Shown here in pieces: positions 35,845-43,952 of a stretch of 64,000 nucleotides of DNA. The translations under genes and the position numbers were made by a program. The DNA is taken from the NCBI RefSeq assembly GCF_025499465.1, contig NZ_JAIMCA010000002.1, forward strand, positions 186,001-250,000. Direction: 5' to 3'. The notes under the pieces were generated by a model that made no database searches, was not told where the DNA came from, and was given only the letters and a program-made list of their open reading frames with translations. How positions within the stretch are numbered: the stretch's first letter is position 1; each line of letters starts with the position of its first letter. The stretch is from Allobosea sp. BH3. GTDB lineage: Bacteria; Pseudomonadota; Alphaproteobacteria; Rhizobiales; Beijerinckiaceae.

Positions 35845-36336
35845 ATGCGGCGCAGGACGGCTTCGGGATTCACCGCGACACTCGGCCTTGCGGCGACGAT
35901 GTCCCTTGCCATTTTCCTGGACGCCGCACCGGCCAGGGCCCAGGCTTCCGGCTGCGAGCAGCTCCAGAAGCTGATGGGCGAGCGCCAGACCATCGTCCAG
36001 CGGCTCGCCTCCTCCCAGCAGGCCAAGAAGAAGATGACGCCGCAGGAGGCCTGCGGCACCTTCGGACGCCTGGTCAACAATGGCGAGGCTGCGATCAAGT
36101 TCGCCACGGCCAATCAGGACTGGTGCCAGATTCCCCCGACCTTCATCGAAGGCATGAAGGCCGACAACGCGAAGGTCCTGACCTTCCGCGGCCAGGCCTG
36201 CAACGCCGTGAAGCAGCAGGCCGATATGGAGCGTCGCGCGCGCCAGCAGGCGCAGGGCGCCAACCCCTTCGGCGGCGCCGACTCCATCACCAGCGGCGCG
36301 GGCGGCGGCCTGCGCATTCCGCAGGGCGCCCTCTGA
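35845..36336 (+). CDS. Hypothetical secreted protein
   Basis: A 163-residue protein with a long signal peptide ending near APARAQA (residue 33). The mature part is helical, with four cysteines in SGCEQLQKL, EACGTFGRL, QDWCQIPP and GQACNAVKQQ, suggesting two disulfides. The tail is Gly/Ala-rich. A GGAGAGGGG box precedes the ATG at 35845, which decides the start. No named family is recognised; similar four-cysteine helical periplasmic proteins are common in this order. It reads toward ubiA. Confidence 0.65.
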   Translation: MRRRTASGFTATLGLAATMSLAIFLDAAPARAQASGCEQLQKLMGERQTIVQRLASSQQAKKKMTPQEACGTFGRLVNNGEAAIKFATANQDWCQIPPTFIEGMKADNAKVLTFRGQACNAVKQQADMERRARQQAQGANPFGGADSITSGAGGGLRIPQGAL

Positions 36337-36351
36337 CGCCGCGGGCGAGCT

Positions 36352-37305
36352 GTGCCCGCCATGCCGGGGCATGACGCCCCCCTCCCCGACGCCCTGACGG
36401 ACCATTGGGTCGACACGCGCGCGCCGCGTGCGACGAGGCCCTTCCTGAAGCTCGCGCGGATCGAGCGGCCGATCGGCTGGTGGCTGCTGCTGATGCCCTG
36501 CTGGTGGGCAGCGGGGCTCGCGGCCATCGCAGCCGGACAGCCCTATCCCAATCCCTGGCACTGCCTGCTCTTCTTCGTCGGCGCCGTCCTCATGCGCGGC
36601 GCAGGCTGTACCTTCAACGACATCATCGACCGCAAGCTCGACGCCGAGGTGGCGCGTACGCGCGGCCGGCCGCTGCCATCCGGGCAGGTCACGGCAAAGG
36701 CTGCCGCCCTGTTCATGGTCGCGCAGGCGCTCCTCGGCTTCGTCGTGCTGCTGCAATTCAACCGCTTCACGATCTGGCTCGGCATCGCCTCGCTCGCGAT
36801 CGTGGCGATCTACCCCTTCATGAAGCGCGTCACGAACATGCCGCAGTTCGTGCTGGGACTCGCCTTCTCCTGGGGCGGGCTGCTCGGCTGGAGCGCCGTC
36901 TTCGGGCGGCTCGATCCGCCGGCCTTCCTGATCTATGCGGCCGCCGTCGCCTGGACCGTCGGCTACGATACGATCTACGCGATGCAGGACATCGAGGACG
37001 ACGTCATCGTCGGCATCAAGTCGAGCGCGCGCTATTTCGGAAACCACACCCGCGAGGCCGTCGCGCTCTGCTTCGGGCTGACGCTGATGCTTTCGGGCGT
37101 CGCGATCTGGCTCGTCGGCGGAGGCCTCTTCGCCTGGCTGGGCTTTGCCGCCTTCGCCGTCCATCTCGCCTGGCAGGTCAAGCGCATTCCGGGCGCGACC
37201 TCGCCGGTCGCTCTCCGGATCTTCCGCTCGAATCAGTATGCCGGCCTGCTTCTGGCCGCGGGGCTCGCTCTCGATCCCATCAGCCGCGCGGTGCTCGGGG
37301 TCTGA
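36352..37305 (+). CDS. ubiA: 4-hydroxybenzoate octaprenyltransferase
   Basis: A 317-residue inner-membrane prenyltransferase that attaches the polyprenyl tail to 4-hydroxybenzoate in ubiquinone synthesis. The first aspartate-rich motif is in FNDIIDRKLDAEVARTRGRP (about residues 86-105) and the second in YDTIYAMQDIEDD (about 206-218). Eight to nine membrane segments are visible. A GTG at 36352 and an ATG at 36361 are both possible starts; neither has a strong ribosome site. It converges on the following gene with one base between the two stops. Confidence 0.92.
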   Translation: MPAMPGHDAPLPDALTDHWVDTRAPRATRPFLKLARIERPIGWWLLLMPCWWAAGLAAIAAGQPYPNPWHCLLFFVGAVLMRGAGCTFNDIIDRKLDAEVARTRGRPLPSGQVTAKAAALFMVAQALLGFVVLLQFNRFTIWLGIASLAIVAIYPFMKRVTNMPQFVLGLAFSWGGLLGWSAVFGRLDPPAFLIYAAAVAWTVGYDTIYAMQDIEDDVIVGIKSSARYFGNHTREAVALCFGLTLMLSGVAIWLVGGGLFAWLGFAAFAVHLAWQVKRIPGATSPVALRIFRSNQYAGLLLAAGLALDPISRAVLGV

Positions 37306-37306
37306 A

Positions 37307-37828
37307 TCAATCCGTCAGCCGGTCGCCGGCGACGATCACCGGCAGCTCTGCGAGGCGGCCGGTCTTGCGGCGGGTCAGGAAGCGCGGGCGGCGGCCGTTG
37401 AGGAAGCCGTAGCGGCGCCTGATCCGCACCGGGCCGAGCGCGAGACGGCCGATCTGGGGAAACGGCTCGCTGACGACGCCATCCGGCGTCTCGAGCAACA
37501 GCGGCAGGCCGCTCGTCCGGCCGAAATCACGCCAGAGCGCGACAGCCTCCTCGCGATCCACGCAGGCGACCACGATGGAGCGACCGTCACCGGCGGTCAG
37601 CGCGAGTTCGAAACGCTCGTCGTCCCCCATCGGGTCGGCGAGGCGCAGCGCCACGCCGCGCCAACGGGGAGAGCTCTGCAGGATCCGCACGGAACCGACG
37701 CGCTCGATCGCGGGCGCGGCCGGGCGGGCCGGCATCGGATTGTGGGAAACGATCGCTGTGTAGGTCGACCCACCGGGGAGATGCGGCGCAAAACCGCCCT
37801 CCCCGGCAGCCGGCGTGACGCTGGCCAT
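37307..37828 (-). CDS. Conserved hypothetical protein (probably DUF6101)
   Basis: A 173-residue protein without signal peptide or membrane segments. It is rich in Arg and Gly with short beta-like stretches such as RGVALRLADPMGDDERFEL, RSIVVACVDREEAVALWRDF and a basic IRRRYGFLNGRRPRFLTRRK tail. The family name is recalled from the common neighbourhood of ubiA in this order and is not certain. The ATG at 37826-37828 gives a protein without the unlikely 34-residue extension. Its 3' end abuts ubiA. Confidence 0.6.
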   Translation of the reverse strand: MASVTPAAGEGGFAPHLPGGSTYTAIVSHNPMPARPAAPAIERVGSVRILQSSPRWRGVALRLADPMGDDERFELALTAGDGRSIVVACVDREEAVALWRDFGRTSGLPLLLETPDGVVSEPFPQIGRLALGPVRIRRRYGFLNGRRPRFLTRRKTGRLAELPVIVAGDRLTD

Positions 37829-38380
37829 CGGTTTTAACGCCTCTTTGATCCCTGTGCAGCGGAGCCCTCTGTGAATGCGGGAGCTCTCGTGCTTGTCGTA
37901 TGAGGATGGAGGCAGGCCGTGTCCGAGCACTTAAGGCGTTCGGTGAAAGACGCCTTAACGAGATCAATGGTTTACGCCTTGTCACTGAGCGAGAGCGCAT
38001 TCGATCCAAGTCCCTGCCCTGCCCGATCGAGGCAGGTGCTTTGGGTCAGGCCCCCATTTGGGAGGTGCACGTTTCATCTCGACGAATTGAAATCTGAGCG
38101 CCGAAACCGACCGAGCGCGAGCCGTGGCGATCTTCCTCATGCGGCGCCTGCTGGGCGCCATCGATGTCGCCGTGGCCAATGCGCTGCTGGCCCTCACCGG
38201 AACCGCCGCCTGGATCGCGGCCTTCGGCTGGACCGGCTGGAGGCTGCTCCAGCTTCTGTGACGCGTGACGTAGTCAGCCCCGCAGCGAGAGGCACCGGGA
38301 TTCGACGCAGTGCCGCATTTTTAGGATGCAGCGCCGCATTTTCAGCTTGAAACCGCGCGTTTCGAGGCCGATACCAAAGC
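37829..38380. other. 552-bp intergenic stretch with hairpins and one small ORF
   Basis: Besides the small ORF at 38124, this stretch contains TTAAGGCGT at 37931-37939 and its perfect complement ACGCCTTAA at 37950-37958 (10-base loop), and a short hairpin CCTGCC/GGCAGG at 38018-38036. Near 38310-38345 a direct repeat of the type GCAGyGCCGCATTTT occurs twice. No tRNA or known RNA family was recognised. A promoter for the phosphatase gene at 38381 probably lies in the last 100 bp. Confidence 0.5.
38124..38261 (+). CDS. Possible 45-residue membrane miniprotein
   Basis: A GTG-started frame encodes 45 residues with two hydrophobic halves (LLGAIDVAVANALLALTGTA and AAWIAAFGWTGWRLLQLL). GC usage at third positions is like that of genuine genes nearby, but the ribosome site (GCGAGCC) is weak and no homologue is known to me. 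It could be a real small membrane protein or a chance frame in an otherwise empty 552-bp gap. Confidence 0.35.
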   Translation: MAIFLMRRLLGAIDVAVANALLALTGTAAWIAAFGWTGWRLLQLL

Positions 38381-39208
38381 ATGAACGCCATCACGCCACC
38401 GATCGCGTCTGAACTGCTGAAGGCGGCCGGTGAGAGCTGCATCGAGGCGGGCGCGCTGGCGCTCGACCTCTTCCGGCCCGGGGCCAGGACAGCGGCGCGG
38501 ACCTGGTCGAAGAACGGCGGCTCGCCTGTCACGGAAGCCGATATCGGCGTCGACACCTTCCTGCGCGTGCGGCTCTCCGCTCTGCTGCCGGAAGCAGCCT
38601 GGCTCTCCGAGGAAACCGTGGACGATGCGAGGCGCCTGTCGCACCGCTTCGTCTGGGTGGTCGATCCCATCGACGGCACGCGCGCCTATATGAGCGGCTC
38701 GCCCGATTGGGCGGTCTGCGTCGCGCTGCTCGATGCCGGCGAGCCCATCCTGGGCATCGTCCATGCGCCGGCCTGCAACGCGACCTACACGGCGCTGCGC
38801 GACGGCGGCGCGCGCCGCAGCGGCGAGACCATCCGGACCTCGCCGGCCGAAACGCTGGCCGGAGCACGCATCGCCGGGCCGAAGCCGATGCTCGATGCAC
38901 TCGCACGCACGGAAAGCTTCGAGGCCGCCGACAAGATTCCCTCCCTGGCGCTCAGGCTGGCCCGCATCGCCGACGGCACCATCGATGCCGGCCTGATCTC
39001 CCCCGACGCCCGCGACTGGGACCTCGCCGCGGCCGATCTCGTGCTGAGCGAGGCCGGCGGCCGACTCAGCGGGCCGGGCGGGCAGGCCGTGGCCTATAAT
39101 CGCACTCATCCGATCCACGGCATGCTGATGGCGAGCAATGGCGCGCTGACCGGACCGCTGCTGCGCGCATTGGAGCGGCTGCGCGACGGTGAGACGCAGC
39201 CCGTCTGA
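38381..39208 (+). CDS. Inositol monophosphatase/CysQ family phosphatase
   Basis: A 275-residue Mg2+-dependent phosphatase. The metal motifs are SEETVDD (about 76-82), WVVDPIDGTRAYMSG (about 91-105) and DARDWDLAAADLVLSEAGG near residue 210. The fold covers inositol monophosphatases, HisN histidinol phosphatases and CysQ 3'(2'),5'-bisphosphate nucleotidases; in this order the copy upstream of the DUF4170/waaA genes is usually annotated as CysQ-like or 'inositol monophosphatase'. The exact substrate is undecided. Confidence 0.85.
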   Translation: MNAITPPIASELLKAAGESCIEAGALALDLFRPGARTAARTWSKNGGSPVTEADIGVDTFLRVRLSALLPEAAWLSEETVDDARRLSHRFVWVVDPIDGTRAYMSGSPDWAVCVALLDAGEPILGIVHAPACNATYTALRDGGARRSGETIRTSPAETLAGARIAGPKPMLDALARTESFEAADKIPSLALRLARIADGTIDAGLISPDARDWDLAAADLVLSEAGGRLSGPGGQAVAYNRTHPIHGMLMASNGALTGPLLRALERLRDGETQPV

Positions 39209-39340
39209 TCAGATTTTTTTAACGTTTGCGGCTCGGCCTGCTCGCATGTGCGAACAGGATGCCTTAATTGGCCCCATGCGGCCCTTGGATTACCGCGCGT
39301 CCTGACGGACGCGGTCACGGTGATCCATCTGATGGCTATC

Positions 39341-39386
39341 GCATCGGATTTCTCCGAAAAGTGGATTCCACTCTTCGGTCCGGTGC
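39341..39386. repeat. 46-bp palindromic element, copy 1
   Basis: A 46-base imperfect palindrome beginning GCATCGGA and ending TCCGGTGC. Its centre CCGAAAAGTGGA (39354-39365) faces TCCACTCTTCGG (39367-39378) with one mismatch. It ends 13 bases before the DUF4170 start codon. The second copy at 47884-47929 has the same length and the same placement. Confidence 0.7.
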
Positions 39387-39399
39387 CAGGGAGAGACCG

Positions 39400-39642
39400 A
39401 TGAGCGCGGCAACAGACAGTAAGCAACTTCTCCATCTCGTTTTCGGCGGCGAGCTCGACTCTCTCGAAGGCATCACCTTCAAGGATCTGGCGAAGCTCGA
39501 CATCGTCGGCGTCTTCCCCAACTATGCGAGTGCGCACCTGGCCTGGAAGGCCAAGGCGCAGCAGACCGTAGACCAGGCGCAAACGCGCTATTTCATCGTT
39601 CATCTCCACCGCCTCCTCGATCCCGAAACGGCTGCGAGCTGA
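39400..39642 (+). CDS. DUF4170 domain protein
   Basis: An 80-residue cytosolic protein with LLHLVFGGELDSLEGITFKD, VGVFPNYASAHLAWKAKAQ and TRYFIVHLHRLLDP, which match DUF4170. The family is almost always encoded beside the lipid A/Kdo genes of alphaproteobacteria, as here, but its role is not known to me. The ATG at 39400 has a GGGAGAG ribosome site directly after the 46-bp palindrome. It is 25 bp upstream of the acyltransferase gene. Confidence 0.8.
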   Translation: MSAATDSKQLLHLVFGGELDSLEGITFKDLAKLDIVGVFPNYASAHLAWKAKAQQTVDQAQTRYFIVHLHRLLDPETAAS

Positions 39643-39667
39643 GGCCAGAAGCCTCGGCAGCAGGGTA

Positions 39668-40423
39668 ATGGGTTTCTCGATCCTCAAGACGCGTGTGGCA
39701 CAGGAGACGCTCGGCCGGCTGCTCGCCGGCTATCTGCGCCTCGTGCAGCGGACGAACAGGATCGTGTTCGAGCCGGCCGACATTTACGACCATGTCCGGC
39801 CGGAGCTGCCGCTCATCTTCGCGATGTGGCACGGCCAGCACATCATGATCCCCTTCGCGCGGCCGGACTGGATGCCGGCCTGCTCGCTGGTCTCGCGCCA
39901 TGGCGACGGCGGCTTCAACGCCATCGCGCTGCGCGAACTCGGCATCGGCGCGATTCGCGGCTCCGGCGCGCTCGGCAAGAAGATCCGCGAGAAGGGCGGC
40001 GCCAGCGCGTTCATCGCCATGGTGCGGCGTCTCGCGGCCGGCGACACCATGGTGCTGACGGCCGACATCCCGAAGCGGGCCCGCATCGCCGGTCCCGGGA
40101 TCGTCGCGCTCGCCCGCGCCTCGGGCCGGCCGATCCGGGCCGTGGCGGTGGTGACCAGCCGCCGCATCGACTTCAACAGCTGGGACCGCGCCTCGATCGG
40201 CCTGCCCTTCGGGCGCGGGGCGATCGTGGTCGGCGAGCCGATCCTGGTTCCGCGCGACGCCGACGAGGCAGCGCAGGAAGCGGCGAGGCTGGCCGTGCAG
40301 GCGAGCCTCGACGCCGTCCATGCCCGCGCCTACGAACTGGTCGGCAGCCGCGACCCGGGCGCGGATCTGCGGCAGCGGCAGGAAGCCGCCGGGAAGCCCG
40401 CCATAGGAGCGCCTGCGGCATGA
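39668..40423 (+). CDS. DUF374 lysophospholipid acyltransferase-family protein
   Basis: A 251-residue protein with the DUF374 pattern: FAMWHGQHIMIPFARPDW (about 51-68), SRHGDGGFNAIALRELGIG, a RGSGALG motif and AIGSP-like PIRAVAVVTSRR. DUF374 proteins are related to LpxL-type acyltransferases and are found beside waaA in this class; they may add a secondary acyl chain during lipid A synthesis (inference). It overlaps waaA by ATGA (40420-40423). Confidence 0.82.
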   Translation: MGFSILKTRVAQETLGRLLAGYLRLVQRTNRIVFEPADIYDHVRPELPLIFAMWHGQHIMIPFARPDWMPACSLVSRHGDGGFNAIALRELGIGAIRGSGALGKKIREKGGASAFIAMVRRLAAGDTMVLTADIPKRARIAGPGIVALARASGRPIRAVAVVTSRRIDFNSWDRASIGLPFGRGAIVVGEPILVPRDADEAAQEAARLAVQASLDAVHARAYELVGSRDPGADLRQRQEAAGKPAIGAPAA

Positions 40424-41721
40424 GCGGCAAGGGCTCGATCCTCAGGGCCTATCGCTACGCCACCGGGCTGCTGGAGCCTGCTGCCGCCGGGCTCCTTCTC
40501 TGGCGCCAACGCAAGGGCAAGGAAGACGCCGAACGGCTGGCCGAGCGGCGCGGCTGGGCGAGCGTCAGGCGGCCAAGCAAGCCGGTGGTCTGGCTGCACG
40601 GCGCCAGCGTCGGCGAGACGGTGACGCTGCTGCCCCTGATCGCGCGGCTGCAGAAGCGGGGCTTCGCGGTGCTCGTCACCTCCGGAACCGTGACCTCCGC
40701 GAAGCTCCTGGCGGCGCGGCTCCCGGCCGGGGTGATCCACCAATATGTCCCGCTCGACGTGCCGCGCTACATGCGCCGCTTCCTCGACCATTGGCAGCCG
40801 GAACTCTGCCTGATCTGCGAATCCGAGATCTGGCCCAACCTGCTGATCGAGGCCAAGCGCCGCGACATCCCGGTGGTGATGGTCAATGGCCGGATGTCCG
40901 AGCGCTCCTTCCTGCGCTGGTACAAGCTGCCGAAGACCTCGCGCTTCCTGCTCTCCTGCTTCGAAGCCTGCCTCGCCCAGTCGCATGGCGATGCCGAGCG
41001 GCTCGCCCAACTCGGCGCGCCGCGTGTCAGCGTCGCGGGCAATCTGAAATTCGACGTGCCGGCGCCGCCCGCCGATCCCGACATGCTCGCGATCCTCGAC
41101 GGCATGACGACGGGCCGGCCGATCTGGATCGCGGCGAGCACCCATCCGGGCGAGGACGAGCTCGTGCTCGCCGCCCATCTCGCGCTGAAACCGCATCTGC
41201 CGCAATTGCTGACCATCATCGTGCCGCGACACCCGCAGCGCGGCCCCGACATCGAGGCGCTGGTGCAGGCCAACGGCGTCGCCGTGTCGCGCCGCGCCGC
41301 AGGCGGCCAGCCCGAGCGCGACGTCGCGCTCTATATCGCCGACACGGTCAACGAACTCGGGCTGTTCTACCGGCTCTCGCAGATCGCCTTCCTCGGCGGC
41401 TCGCTGGTGGAGGGCATCGGCGGGCACAACCCGATCGAGCCCGCCAAGCTCGGCAGCGCCCTGCTCCACGGCCCCTATGTCCACAACAATGCCGAGATCT
41501 TCGCGGCGTTCGACCAGGATGGCGGCTCGCGGGAGGTCGCCGATGCGCGGGCCCTGGCGGAGGCCGTCCATCGCTGGCTGAGCGACCCGGCCAGCGCCCG
41601 GCTGGCGGCCCGCTCGGCAGCGCAGACCGCCCACCGGCTCGGCGGCGCGATCAACCGCACACTGCAGACCATCGAGCCACTCCTGATGCGCGTCGCGCTC
41701 GGCCAGCGCGACATCTCCTGA
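40420..41721 (+). CDS. waaA: 3-deoxy-D-manno-octulosonic acid (Kdo) transferase
   Basis: A 433-residue membrane-associated glycosyltransferase that attaches Kdo to lipid A precursors. Typical segments are WLHGASVGETVTLLPLI near residue 58, LICESEIWPNLLIEA near 129, VMVNGRMSERSFLRW near 153, AASTHPGEDELVL near 241 and the nucleotide-sugar motif GGSLVEGIGGHNPIEPAK near 326. An N-terminal hydrophobic segment may anchor it. It starts at the ATG that overlaps the DUF374 stop, and overlaps lpxK by TGATG. The symbol kdtA is a synonym. Confidence 0.93.
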   Translation: MSGKGSILRAYRYATGLLEPAAAGLLLWRQRKGKEDAERLAERRGWASVRRPSKPVVWLHGASVGETVTLLPLIARLQKRGFAVLVTSGTVTSAKLLAARLPAGVIHQYVPLDVPRYMRRFLDHWQPELCLICESEIWPNLLIEAKRRDIPVVMVNGRMSERSFLRWYKLPKTSRFLLSCFEACLAQSHGDAERLAQLGAPRVSVAGNLKFDVPAPPADPDMLAILDGMTTGRPIWIAASTHPGEDELVLAAHLALKPHLPQLLTIIVPRHPQRGPDIEALVQANGVAVSRRAAGGQPERDVALYIADTVNELGLFYRLSQIAFLGGSLVEGIGGHNPIEPAKLGSALLHGPYVHNNAEIFAAFDQDGGSREVADARALAEAVHRWLSDPASARLAARSAAQTAHRLGGAINRTLQTIEPLLMRVALGQRDIS

Positions 41722-42758
41722 TGCCGGCTGCGCCGCTGTTCTGGTGGCAGGAGAAGCCGACGTTTGCCGCGCGGCTGCTGCAGCCTCTGGGCTTCCTCTA
41801 CGGGCAGATCACGCTGCGGCGGATGCGCCGTTCCGGCGCCGCTATCGGGCTGCCCGTGCTCTGCGTCGGCAATTTCATCGCCGGCGGCGCAGGCAAGACG
41901 CCCACCGCCATCGCGCTTGCCCGGATGCTCGAACGGCGCGGCGAGAAGCCCTTCGTGCTGATGCGCGGCTATGGCGGGCGGCTTTCCGGCCCGGTCGAGG
42001 TCGATCCGGACCGGCATGATGCGGCCGCCGTCGGCGACGAGCCGATGCTGATGGCGCGCCATCTGCGCACCGTCATCGCGCGCGACCGCGTCGCCGGCGC
42101 GAAGCTCGCGCGCGGCCTCGGCGCCACGGTGATCGTGATGGATGACGGGCTGCAGAATCCTTCGCTGGCGAAGCGCCTGAAGCTTGCGGTGGTCGACGGG
42201 CTCGGCGGCGTGGGCAACGGGCTGTGCGTGCCGGCCGGCCCCCTGCGGGCACCGCTCGCCGGGCAACTTGCCGAGACGGACGCCGTCATCGTGATCGGCA
42301 GAGGCAAGGCCGGCGCGGAGGTGGCGGCAGCGGCAAAGGCCCAGGGCAAGCCGGTGGTCACGGCGCGCCTGCAGCCGGAGAGGTCGGCAGCGGAGCGGCT
42401 TGCCGGCCAAAAGGTTCTGGCGCTGTCGGGCATCGGCCGGCCCGAGAAATTCGCGGCGACATTGCGCGAGATCGGCGCGGCCATCGTTTCGGAACGCGCC
42501 TTCGGCGACCATCATGCCTATAGCGCGGCCGATGTCGCGGCGGTCATCACCGAAGCGTCTCAGCAGAAGGCGCTGGTGGCGACGACCGAGAAGGACTGGA
42601 CGAAGCTCGCCGCGCTCTGGCCGGCGGCGGAGGTCGGGCGCCTCGTTGTCCTGCCGGTCAGGCTGGTTTTCGATGCGCCGGAAGGGGTGGAAAGCCTGCT
42701 TTCGTCTCTGTCAGGCGCGGCCGGCGCGGCGAAGCCGCAGCATCACGGCCTCCGGTGA
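41721..42758 (+). CDS. lpxK: Tetraacyldisaccharide 4'-kinase
   Basis: A 345-residue inner-membrane kinase that phosphorylates the 4' position of the lipid A precursor. The Walker A motif is in GNFIAGGAGKTPTAIAL (about 52-68), with the family motifs VLMRGYGGRL near 88, VGDEPMLMAR near 112, and VIVMDDGLQNPSL near 138. The C-terminal ALSGIGRPEKF and TTEKDWTKL are also typical. It overlaps waaA, and its last 48 bases overlap the oppositely oriented DUF2093 gene. Confidence 0.93.
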   Translation: MPAAPLFWWQEKPTFAARLLQPLGFLYGQITLRRMRRSGAAIGLPVLCVGNFIAGGAGKTPTAIALARMLERRGEKPFVLMRGYGGRLSGPVEVDPDRHDAAAVGDEPMLMARHLRTVIARDRVAGAKLARGLGATVIVMDDGLQNPSLAKRLKLAVVDGLGGVGNGLCVPAGPLRAPLAGQLAETDAVIVIGRGKAGAEVAAAAKAQGKPVVTARLQPERSAAERLAGQKVLALSGIGRPEKFAATLREIGAAIVSERAFGDHHAYSAADVAAVITEASQQKALVATTEKDWTKLAALWPAAEVGRLVVLPVRLVFDAPEGVESLLSSLSGAAGAAKPQHHGLR

Positions 42759-42932
42759 GGCATAGGCCTCCTGCCACTCGATCGACCAATAGCGCAGCTC
42801 ATCGACGCGGATCGGCACGCCGGTGACGGCACAACGCACGAACGCGCCCGGCTTCAGCACCCTGAACTCGCCGGGGCCGTAATCGATGACCGCTTCGGGG
42901 CCGCTGGGCGGCAGGCGCTCGACGATGTTCAT
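42711..42932 (-). CDS. DUF2093 domain protein
   Basis: A 73-residue protein matching DUF2093: IDYGPGEFRVLKPGAFVRC, AVTGVPIRVDELRYWS and EWQEAYASPEAVM. The ATG at 42930-42932 gives the usual family length; no clear ribosome site was seen. Its 3' end overlaps that of lpxK antisense by 48 bp, and DUF2093 next to lpxK is common in Rhizobiales. Function is unknown; the paired cysteine/tyrosine core suggests a small zinc-ribbon-like or structural fold (weak). Confidence 0.75.
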   Translation of the reverse strand: MNIVERLPPSGPEAVIDYGPGEFRVLKPGAFVRCAVTGVPIRVDELRYWSIEWQEAYASPEAVMLRLRRAGRA

Positions 42933-43009
42933 CAAAATCGCATCAACCCATTGATCGCGAAACGGAAAGCCGGAATACTCAGAGGCTTGTGATAATCCTC
43001 TGGTCGACA

Positions 43010-43858
43010 ATGTCCAGTCTCGAACGCCTTAAGGCGTCACTGATCTGCCTAGCGCTACTTGTCAGCCCGGCTGCATGGGCCGCCGGGTATGAGCGCGTGT
43101 GGATCCCTGTCGATGAAGGCAACCTCGTCGGCGTCTTCTATCGACCGGCGGGGCCGGGGCCATTCCCGGCCGTGATCGCACTGCATGGTTGCGGGGGTCT
43201 GTGGCGCGAGCATGGCAGCAAGCTCTCCATGCGCCATGCCGATTGGGGCGAGCGGCTGGCGGCGGCCGGCTTCGCCGTGCTGATGCCGGACAGCTATGGC
43301 TCGCGCGGGCTCGGCTCGCAATGCGGCGTGAAGGATTTGACGGTGCGCGCCGGGCGCGAGCGCGTCGCGGATGCCGCGGCCGCGCGGATCTGGCTGCAGC
43401 AACGAGCCGACATCAAGCCGAGCATGATCTCGCTGATCGGCTGGTCGGGCGGCGGATCGACCGTGCTCGCGGCGATCCGCAAGGACCGCAGCCCTGCCGA
43501 TGGGCGGCCCGATTTCAAGCGCGCCGTCGCCTTCTATCCGGCCTGCCGGGTGCAGTCGGAATCGCCGAGCTTCGCCGTACGGATGCCGCTGCTCATCCTG
43601 ATGGGCGATGCCGACGACTGGACGCCCGCCGCCCCTTGCGGCTACCTCGCCAAGGCGGCGCAGGCGCGCCGCGAGCCGGTCGAGCTCGTGCTCTATCCCG
43701 GCGTGCTGCACGACTTCGACCATCCGCGGCTGGACGTGCGCGAGCGCGAGAACATCGCCTACTCCGCCAGCGGCACCGGCAAGGTCACGGTCGGGACCAA
43801 TTTCGCGGCACGGGAGGACGCGTTGAAGCGCGTGGGGGCTTTCCTCAACCTGCCCTGA
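43010..43858 (+). CDS. Exported dienelactone hydrolase-family protein
   Basis: A 282-residue alpha/beta hydrolase with a signal peptide (hydrophobic core LICLALLVSPAAWA, residues 12-25). ALHGCGGLW provides the oxyanion region, GWSGGG the nucleophile elbow with the catalytic serine, and LMGDADDWTP and PGVLHDFDHP the acid and histidine. Dienelactone-type periplasmic hydrolases cleave esters or lactones; the natural substrate is unknown. A perfect 14-bp palindrome ACGCCTTAAGGCGT (43024-43037) lies inside the signal-peptide codons. The ATG at 43010 is preferred to an earlier GTG. Confidence 0.8.
   Translation: MSSLERLKASLICLALLVSPAAWAAGYERVWIPVDEGNLVGVFYRPAGPGPFPAVIALHGCGGLWREHGSKLSMRHADWGERLAAAGFAVLMPDSYGSRGLGSQCGVKDLTVRAGRERVADAAAARIWLQQRADIKPSMISLIGWSGGGSTVLAAIRKDRSPADGRPDFKRAVAFYPACRVQSESPSFAVRMPLLILMGDADDWTPAAPCGYLAKAAQARREPVELVLYPGVLHDFDHPRLDVRERENIAYSASGTGKVTVGTNFAAREDALKRVGAFLNLP
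43024..43037. repeat. 14-bp perfect palindrome ACGCCTTAAGGCGT
   Basis: It lies five codons into the dienelactone-hydrolase gene. The same half-sites, TTAAGGCGT and ACGCCTTAA, occur as an inverted repeat with a 10-base loop at 37931-37958. It could be an operator or an mRNA hairpin affecting initiation, or coincidence. Confidence 0.35.
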
Positions 43859-43952
43859 CCCTGAGCGCACGTCCCGGACGCCGAGGCGCGGGGCGGTCCG
43901 TCAGCCAAGGACCACGGCCACAGTATTCAGCCACATTCAACGGGGGCATCCC

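Noticed and set aside
37981..38060. GC-rich hairpin region considered as a tRNA or 6S-type RNA
   Set aside because: No cloverleaf, no anticodon-like loop and no match to remembered consensus structures; left as a plain intergenic hairpin.
39209..39220. TCTGATCAGA plus T-tract after the phosphatase gene as terminator
   Set aside because: The stem would be only four base pairs with a two-base loop, too weak to call.
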